Source of the DNA: Candidatus Zixiibacteriota bacterium
Lineage (GTDB): Bacteria; Zixibacteria; MSB-5A5; JAABVY01
Direction: 5' to 3'
Assembly (NCBI GenBank): GCA_011777135.1
Contig: JAABVY010000014.1
Span: 1-12,413, forward strand
DNA: 12,413 nucleotides
Below the pieces are notes generated by a model that was given only the letters and a program-made list of their open reading frames with translations, was not told the DNA's origin and ran no database searches. The position numbers and the translations under genes were made by a program. This document shows, piece by piece, positions 7,315 to 12,413 of this stretch. How positions within the stretch are numbered: the first letter of the stretch is position 1; each line of letters opens with the position of its first letter.

Positions 7315-7763
7315 GTTTCAGCGCCTTCTCTAATTCCACTCTTCTTTTTCTTAAAATCTCTAAGCAGATCCGCCAGCGTAGTCCCATATAACTTCTCGTT
7401 CAGCGCCGCTGTCAGGTCATCCCAAAAGGAAATTGCCATGCAGTTTTCAGGGCCTATGCACGTTGTATGGCCTTCGCTGGTTGTCTTACAATCAGTAAAC
7501 TCAATTTGGCCGTCAAGACATTCGATCACATCTCCGACGGAAATGTCTTTCGGGTTTCTGGCCAGAAAATAGCCGCCCTGAGCCCCCCTGACCGATTTCA
7601 CAAGTCCCTTATGCTTGAGCCTGAAGAAAAGCTGTTCCAGATAAGGGATAGTAATTCTCTGTTTCTGAGATATTTCCTTTGTGGAAACAGGTTTATCGCC
7701 TGAGCGACGGGCCAGTTCCAGGACCGCCCTTAAACCGTATCTGCCTTTGGTTGAAATTTGCAT
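7305..7763 (-). CDS. Rrf2-family transcriptional regulator (IscR/CymR-like)
   Basis: The 152-residue protein starts with the family's typical MQISTKGRYGLRAVLELA. The winged helix-turn-helix follows (about 25-70), including ISQKQRITIPYLEQLFFRL and the wing RGAQGGYFLAR. A dimerisation helix and a C-terminal cysteine segment follow, with C92, C102 and C108. IscR holds its [2Fe-2S] cluster with three cysteines and a histidine. Here the three cysteines remain, with wider spacing (C-x9-C-x5-C), while the position of the IscR histidine appears to be isoleucine (CMAISFW). A cluster is plausible but the fourth ligand is unclear. The ATG at 7763 is preferred over an upstream in-frame GTG at 7772, because it gives the conserved N-terminus and has a weak AAGAG site. 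Next to desulfurase and mnmA it most likely controls this sulfur-relay unit and itself. The order matches cymR-yrvO-mnmA of Bacillus, though CymR lacks this cysteine triad. Confidence 0.93.
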   Translation of the reverse strand: MQISTKGRYGLRAVLELARRSGDKPVSTKEISQKQRITIPYLEQLFFRLKHKGLVKSVRGAQGGYFLARNPKDISVGDVIECLDGQIEFTDCKTTSEGHTTCIGPENCMAISFWDDLTAALNEKLYGTTLADLLRDFKKKKSGIREGAETEA

Positions 7764-7807
7764 CACAAACACTCTTTATTTTAGAATTAATATCAATTTC
7801 GAACCCC

Positions 7808-7835
7808 AATATATAAATTTAACAAATTTTGTAAA
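7808..7835 (-). promoter_or_regulatory. Candidate promoter of the Rrf2-desulfurase-mnmA unit
   Basis: On the minus strand TTTACA (7835-7830) and TATATT (7813-7808) are separated by 16 bp and fit -35 and -10 boxes. Transcription would begin near 7801, about 38 nt before the Rrf2 start codon. The region is much richer in A and T than the flanking genes. It lies in the 95-bp spacer after the gamma-glutamyl hydrolase gene. Motif match only. Confidence 0.5.
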
Positions 7836-7843
7836 GATTTGTT
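7818..7843. promoter_or_regulatory. Candidate Rrf2 operator (nested inverted repeats)
   Basis: Two overlapping symmetries cover the -35 region. A perfect 7-bp inverted repeat, AACAAAT (7821-7827) and ATTTGTT (7837-7843), has a 9-bp centre. An 18-bp near-palindrome, TTTAACAAATTTTGTAAA (7818-7835), pairs at 14 of 18 positions. Rrf2 proteins bind AT-rich dyads of this size, and binding here would block RNA polymerase. Autorepression by the adjacent Rrf2 gene product is the natural reading, but it is inferred from position and symmetry. Confidence 0.45.
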
Positions 7844-7858
7844 CTTCGACAAAAACTC

Positions 7859-8620
7859 CTATTTTCTACGTTTGTAAGCCCTTGAAACACCGGAAAAATC
7901 TTCAAAAATCTTGCTTGACACTTCAGAATCGGGAACAACTTCAGGATGCCACTGGACTGTCATGATATAATTATCATCAGTACCTTCCAGAGCTTCCACC
8001 ACACCGTCAGGAGCATATGCCACTGGTTTAAGGCCTTCAGGAACTCGTTTCAATACCTGATGATGAGCTGAATTCACGACCGTCGGTTTTTTTCCAAGCA
8101 GCCCGGCTAATCTGGAATCTGGGACGATCTCTATTTCATGTGTATTGGAGAAATCGCGGTCTGCCGTCTGGCGATGATCGATTGATTCTTCCTCACGCTC
8201 GTCCAGATCCTGATAAAGCGAACCACCGAAAATCACATTGATGGTTTGATGTCCCCTGCAGATGCCGAGAATGGGAATCTTTCTTGAGACGGCCTTAAAG
8301 ATCATTTCCCGTTCGAGGTAATCCCTGCGGGTATAAGTGGCCCCGGTTTTTTTGGATTTTTCCTGACCGTAAAGAGCAGGAGTGAGGTCTTCCCCACCCA
8401 CCAGCATCAAGCCGTCGATCAGATCAATATAGTAATCAGTATGTTCTATATGCTCGGTGTTGGGCAGCGGGAGTATTACAAGATCATATTTCTCGAGTGC
8501 TTCATAATATTGCTGCTTTAGAAATTCGAATCTATATCCACTGTAAATTTCAGGGTCGTGGTCTTCCATGGTTAGGCCCATGGTGACTCCTATAACCGGC
8601 TTTAAAAGATCATGCTGCAT
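7859..8620 (-). CDS. Gamma-glutamyl-gamma-aminobutyrate hydrolase family protein (peptidase C26)
   Basis: A 253-residue class I glutamine amidotransferase-like hydrolase. The nucleophile elbow GICRGHQ carries C121, and the QWHPE motif gives H225 and E227 of the catalytic triad. LMLVGGEDLTPALYG (71-85) and the VNSAHHQ segment (182-188) are typical of the PuuD/gamma-glutamyl hydrolase branch. Family members cleave gamma-glutamyl bonds, for example gamma-Glu-GABA in putrescine breakdown. No puuA, puuB or puuC partner is in the window, so the actual substrate is unknown. It is cytoplasmic, with no signal peptide. It lies 29 bp after the Omp85 gene and directly before the Rrf2 promoter, so it probably ends the tamB-omp85 transcript. 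The ATG chosen lacks a strong ribosome site; a later start at M14 or M18 would cut into the first strand. Confidence 0.88.
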   Translation of the reverse strand: MQHDLLKPVIGVTMGLTMEDHDPEIYSGYRFEFLKQQYYEALEKYDLVILPLPNTEHIEHTDYYIDLIDGLMLVGGEDLTPALYGQEKSKKTGATYTRRDYLEREMIFKAVSRKIPILGICRGHQTINVIFGGSLYQDLDEREEESIDHRQTADRDFSNTHEIEIVPDSRLAGLLGKKPTVVNSAHHQVLKRVPEGLKPVAYAPDGVVEALEGTDDNYIMTVQWHPEVVPDSEVSSKIFEDFSGVSRAYKRRK

Positions 8621-8649
8621 TATCTATAATCCATACTCTCATTCCTCAG

Positions 8650-10530
8650 CTAAAATGCATACAGGATTGAAATATGAAAACGTCCTCCGCCGTCCACCGG
8701 CTTCCATGCAATTCTCTGGCCGTAGTCCAGGCGAATGGGACCCAGTGGAGAAATATATTGCAATCCCACCCCGGCCGAGGCCAGAAGGTCTTTAATTTGG
8801 AAATCATCATCATTACGCCAATTATTGCCTATATCGAGAAAAAGTGAGAACCAGAATTTACCGACCAGATTTCTGCGATATTCGTGATTCATGAGAAGGT
8901 AGAATTTTCCGCCGATCGGTTCGCCATCGTCGTTTGTCGGACCAATAGAATTTTCCTTGTATCCGCGAATTGTGTTGGCACCTCCGATGTAGAAGAGGTC
9001 AGGACTTGGAATATAACCATCCGGCTCAAAACTGCGCGCCCAACCGGCCTTAATCCTGAAGGCATAGACAGCCCAGCGCGAAGTGCTCAGGTAACGTGAC
9101 CATTCCGCCACGCCCTTATGGAAATTCTTGTCACCTCCCAGAAATCTCCCATAAAAGCGATATGTCAATCGTGTAACTGCCCCCTGCCGTGGCACAAAAA
9201 TATTCAGGCGTGAATCCCGCTCAAAAACTGTCCAGAGACTTCGGCTGGCTTGTATCTCCTCATCCCGTTTGAACTGAGTAAGTGAATCCTCCGAGATACC
9301 TTCAATATCTATACTCTCAAATTCAAACCCTGTGCGGATATCGATATAATCACCGATTTCCTTGAAAGTCCCGATATTGAAGGCAACGGTTTCAGTCTTG
9401 ATATTCTGCTCGGTCCGTCTCAGCTTAGGTTCCCATTCCAGAGAGAGATCAATAGGCATTCTAATTCCGAAGGGCCATGGCTCGATATAGTAAAGGCCAA
9501 ATCTTTCTTCTATTATTCTCCAGCCGGACACTACCTGAAATCGTGTGGTGGGCTCAAATCTGAGATGGCGCCCCATGCCGGAGATATTTCTGCTGCCCAC
9601 TTCGAGTCCAAGGTCCCATGTCAAGTCATAGGTGGAGTCCTGGGCCGCGCCCGTTCTTACCCTGATAAAACGCGGCCTTTTCTCGCTGCATGTTATGGTC
9701 AGGTCGGGAGATGTATTAATGGAGTCCCCATTTATATTGGTTGTGAAATCGACATAGGTAAAAAGTCCCGTGGAGTAAATCCTCTGGCGGCTGTCTATCA
9801 ACTCCTCGCGGCTGTAAGTATCTCCCTTCTCAAACAGCAGTTCACGTCTGACCACTCTTGAACTGGAATACTCCAGGCTGTCTATATGGATATTGCCAAA
9901 GACTGTCAACGGCCCCGGGTCGATCTGGAAATTGACGATTTGACGGGTGGAATCACTTGGAAGTGGCCGAAGATTGTAATCCACCTTTCGATAAGGGCGG
10001 CCATTATCGGCAAATACTCTCTCAATCTCGTTTACTACTCTGTTCAGACGGTATGGATTTAAAACCTCCCCTGGCTTCAATTCGCTGACGATTTTCTTCA
10101 CGCGTTTGACATTATGCTCAAGGTCATCGGGGACAGTGGCAGTGTCTATAAAATATTGAGGACCTTCTGTGATATTGATAATAACAATCACACCACTGTC
10201 TTTACCAACATCGTACTCGAAATTGAATCTTATATCCCTGAAGCCATTGCGTCTGTACAGGTAATTAAGTGCGGCACTGTTCAGCTGTTCACTGTTCTTC
10301 TTGAGGTGGTTTTTTCCCTTCAGCCCGAGCTTCTGAAAAAAGCCCTGTTCCTTGGTAGCGATTGCCTCTTTTATATCATCTTTGGAGATTTCATCATTGC
10401 CATTGATAACCACTTCTCTTATGACAGGTTTTTTTGCCAGCCATTTCTCTTTGCCATTGCGGGCATAGAGATCGAAGGCGGTCAAAATGCTGAGAAGCAG
10501 TATGATATTTACAATTCTATAAATCTTCAC
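8650..10530 (-). CDS. Omp85-family outer membrane protein (TamA/BamA-like)
   Basis: The protein has 626 residues from the GTG at 10530. A signal sequence (about 1-23, MKIYRIVNIILLLSILTAFD) lacks a lipobox cysteine. About three POTRA domains follow (roughly 34-125, 126-207 and 208-266), seen as repeated IREVVINGN, GFRDIRF, VFGNIHID and STGLFTYVDF elements. A 16-strand-type barrel occupies about 290-626. The Omp85 hallmark IRGYKEN is at 521-527, with GGAN just before it, and the chain ends in ISILYAF with a terminal aromatic. Omp85 proteins insert or fold barrel proteins in the outer membrane. Three POTRAs and the adjoining tamB-like gene favour a TamA role over BamA, which usually has five. 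The GTG overlaps the tamB stop (TAGTG), so translation is coupled. A TTG at 10542 would extend it by four residues, but the GTG gives the more typical signal peptide. Confidence 0.9.
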   Translation of the reverse strand: MKIYRIVNIILLLSILTAFDLYARNGKEKWLAKKPVIREVVINGNDEISKDDIKEAIATKEQGFFQKLGLKGKNHLKKNSEQLNSAALNYLYRRNGFRDIRFNFEYDVGKDSGVIVIINITEGPQYFIDTATVPDDLEHNVKRVKKIVSELKPGEVLNPYRLNRVVNEIERVFADNGRPYRKVDYNLRPLPSDSTRQIVNFQIDPGPLTVFGNIHIDSLEYSSSRVVRRELLFEKGDTYSREELIDSRQRIYSTGLFTYVDFTTNINGDSINTSPDLTITCSEKRPRFIRVRTGAAQDSTYDLTWDLGLEVGSRNISGMGRHLRFEPTTRFQVVSGWRIIEERFGLYYIEPWPFGIRMPIDLSLEWEPKLRRTEQNIKTETVAFNIGTFKEIGDYIDIRTGFEFESIDIEGISEDSLTQFKRDEEIQASRSLWTVFERDSRLNIFVPRQGAVTRLTYRFYGRFLGGDKNFHKGVAEWSRYLSTSRWAVYAFRIKAGWARSFEPDGYIPSPDLFYIGGANTIRGYKENSIGPTNDDGEPIGGKFYLLMNHEYRRNLVGKFWFSLFLDIGNNWRNDDDFQIKDLLASAGVGLQYISPLGPIRLDYGQRIAWKPVDGGGRFHISILYAF

Positions 10531-12413
10531 TAAAAATTCCAATCCAGATTGACATTGAGATGATACAAATTGCCTTCGTCACGATGTCCTGAAAGATAGA
10601 AATGCCGTGATAGTCTGTATTCAAACCCCACTTCATGAGCGCGGCTGAAATCGAGCTGTGTGGTACCATAAATGAACAAGCCTGGAGTGGTGTACATACC
10701 TACTTTCAGGCGGGATTGCTGGAGGCTCAGTTCCTCTCCCTCGTAGGCCGGATTGAGCTCCACCACATCAAGACCGATCTGCTGGCCGAAATAACGTGAC
10801 AGTCTTCCCAGGGCAAAATCGGTAATACCTTCTGTAATCCGCTGCCCGAAGGGGGTTGCTGCGCCTTCTCCCTGGCCCTGGACTCTCTGGAAAGTCATGT
10901 ATTCATAGAATTGATTTTCACTAACCTGCGAACCTTCAGCCGCGCTCAGCTTTGGTTCCTGCAATGTCCCGGAGATGAGGATACGTGCGGTAAGCCTTTC
11001 ACCCTGGGCCATCAAATAGGTTTCCACCACAATATTGAGACGGGGATTGAACTCTTCAATATCATCAAAAACCAATTCGCCGCCCTCCAGGATCTCAAAC
11101 CTCTGGCCGAAGAGATTATATTCTCCCCTGATGGTCTCCATGCGGCCGTAAAAATTGGTAAAACTTCCCTGCTTGAAAACACGCAAGTCCCCGCTCAATT
11201 CGACCGTAAAATCAGGACCTTCGATTATAATATTTGAGGGCGCGGTAATATCGAGAATATAATTAAAGGCGCTGGCGGTATCGGAAGCCTGTATGGCTCC
11301 TGTTTCTATTTCCGGGGCGAGCGGTTCGGAATATCGCAAGGATGCGAGTCTAATCGAACCCGTCGCGGTGATAGTATCCTGACCTTTTACGTTGATATCC
11401 GCCTCATCGATAACCGCTTCGATTTCACCCAGATCGTACTTAATCGGAAAGTCATCGGCGGTGACATGAATATCGATTATCGGGCTGAGCAGTTTATCGA
11501 AAGTCACGGTGCCGGTAGCCCGGGCAATCCGCTTTTTACTCCCATTTTTCCTGGTGGTTTCTATTTTCTCTATTACCACATCACGCCCCTCAAAAGAAAT
11601 GTCGGCATTGACATTTTCCAGAGGATCCTGAAGATAATAGACTTTTATTCTGCCGCCTCGCAAATAATAGTTTCCTGAAAATTCAGGATTATTGGGTGTT
11701 CCTCCGACCTCAAGATCGAGTGCATTATCGCCTTCCATCCATTCGATATCGGGTAGAATAACAGGAAGCAGGTAATAACTGGTCACACGCGACCCGACTT
11801 CCAGATCAATCGTCGCATCAGGCACAAGGCGGTTCTCGACGCCGGTGAAAGCCAGATTGTAGGGAATGGTGCCCGTAACCCGCATCATATTGCTGTCGCC
11901 CTGTATATACAGGCTGTCGACCGATATCATGGAATTGCTGTAGCTTAAGTCAAAGTACATATTTCCAAGCAAATTACCATAAACTTCGAGTGAGTCAGTG
12001 GTACCCTGGATCGAGAACCTGGGATTCTGCGGTGTGCCAGACATGCTTGCGTTGAAACCAAATATGCCCGCAAGCTCCTCGTCAGGTATATAGAAATCAA
12101 ATATCGGCTCAAGGTTCATATCCGAGCAGCTGAAACTGAAATCCATACTATCATTTTGAAAATATCCACCTTCTGCCTCGAGCATGCCACCATTTGTCTT
12201 AATATTCAGTGAACGCAGTATGACCGCATTTTCGCTGTAAGCAATACTGATAGTATCTGTGCTGATAAGGCTAAATGTGTCCAGCTTCATGTTTAATGCC
12301 GGGACACGAACCCGCGTCAGGCTGTCAGTAAACTCCACATTCATTGACAGCTCAGCATCAAGTCGTTCCGATAGAATATGGATTGTATCCATTATCATCA
12401 GGTTAGAATCGAA
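10530..12413 (-). CDS. Translocation/assembly module protein TamB-like (DUF490), C-terminal part
   Basis: The reading frame is open to the right edge, so this is the C-terminal 627 residues of a longer protein; an internal ATG at 12398 is not the real start. Beta-strand-rich repeats with GTPQNPRFS, GTPNNPEFSG and GTLQEPKLS turns fill the region. The TamB C-terminal (DUF490) domain occupies roughly the last 350 residues. Its signatures are MGRMETIRGEY-like GRMETIRGEYNLFGQRFEIL, GGELVFDDIEEFNPRLNI, a LGRLSRYFGQQIGLDVVEL helix and a barrel-like end closing in NLDWNF. TamB spans the periplasm from the inner membrane and works with TamA; it is now also thought to conduct phospholipid to the outer membrane. 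Here the omp85 gene follows directly, with the stop and its GTG start overlapping. That is the reverse of the E. coli tamA-tamB order. Confidence 0.9.
   Translation of the reverse strand, partial: FDSNLMIMDTIHILSERLDAELSMNVEFTDSLTRVRVPALNMKLDTFSLISTDTISIAYSENAVILRSLNIKTNGGMLEAEGGYFQNDSMDFSFSCSDMNLEPIFDFYIPDEELAGIFGFNASMSGTPQNPRFSIQGTTDSLEVYGNLLGNMYFDLSYSNSMISVDSLYIQGDSNMMRVTGTIPYNLAFTGVENRLVPDATIDLEVGSRVTSYYLLPVILPDIEWMEGDNALDLEVGGTPNNPEFSGNYYLRGGRIKVYYLQDPLENVNADISFEGRDVVIEKIETTRKNGSKKRIARATGTVTFDKLLSPIIDIHVTADDFPIKYDLGEIEAVIDEADINVKGQDTITATGSIRLASLRYSEPLAPEIETGAIQASDTASAFNYILDITAPSNIIIEGPDFTVELSGDLRVFKQGSFTNFYGRMETIRGEYNLFGQRFEILEGGELVFDDIEEFNPRLNIVVETYLMAQGERLTARILISGTLQEPKLSAAEGSQVSENQFYEYMTFQRVQGQGEGAATPFGQRITEGITDFALGRLSRYFGQQIGLDVVELNPAYEGEELSLQQSRLKVGMYTTPGLFIYGTTQLDFSRAHEVGFEYRLSRHFYLSGHRDEGNLYHLNVNLDWNF

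Overview
The window comes from a diderm (Gram-negative, LPS-type) bacterium. It encodes an Omp85 outer-membrane barrel protein, a TamB-family protein, an AsmA-family protein and the start of a lipid A-type acyltransferase. Base composition is moderate by eye. Mixing these envelope genes with a Rrf2 - cysteine desulfurase - mnmA block suggests an uncultured lineage such as the FCB superphylum (Zixibacteria-like) or a deltaproteobacterial relative. That placement is an impression from protein style, not a measurement.

Every supportable gene lies on the minus strand, so transcription reads from right to left. Spacers are short (overlaps up to 123 bp), there is no gene-free stretch over 300 bases, and there are no RNA genes, mobile elements or CRISPR arrays. 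Reading in the direction of transcription there are three blocks. (1) 12413-7859: the C-terminal part of a TamB-like protein, an Omp85 (TamA/BamA-like) barrel protein whose GTG start overlaps the tamB stop, and a class I glutamine amidotransferase-like gamma-glutamyl hydrolase. (2) 7843-4974: a promoter with an AT-rich inverted repeat, then a Rrf2 regulator with three conserved C-terminal cysteines, a NifS/IscS-type cysteine desulfurase translated from a TTG start, and the tRNA 2-thiouridylase MnmA. (3) 4926-1: a candidate promoter, then a UPF0173 metallo-hydrolase, an AsmA-family protein, a short serine O-acetyltransferase, a membrane-anchored HELAH metallopeptidase-like protein, and the N-terminus of an LpxL/HtrB-type acyltransferase that overlaps the peptidase gene and runs off the left edge.

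Two themes link the genes. One is the outer membrane: the TamB and AsmA proteins (bridge-like lipid carriers or assembly factors), the Omp85 barrel and the acyltransferase all concern moving or making outer-membrane lipid and protein. The other is sulfur: CysE makes the O-acetylserine precursor of cysteine, the desulfurase removes sulfur from cysteine, MnmA places it on tRNA wobble uridine, and the Rrf2 protein probably controls that flow. No IscU/NifU scaffold gene lies in the desulfurase block, so it looks built for tRNA thiolation rather than general Fe-S assembly.

Several starts are non-ATG: GTG for the AsmA-family gene, cysE and the Omp85 gene, and TTG for the desulfurase. I found no clearly new system. 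The most useful leads are the Rrf2 operator/promoter with its altered cluster-ligand set, the tamB-omp85 pair, and the peptidase/acyltransferase overlap.
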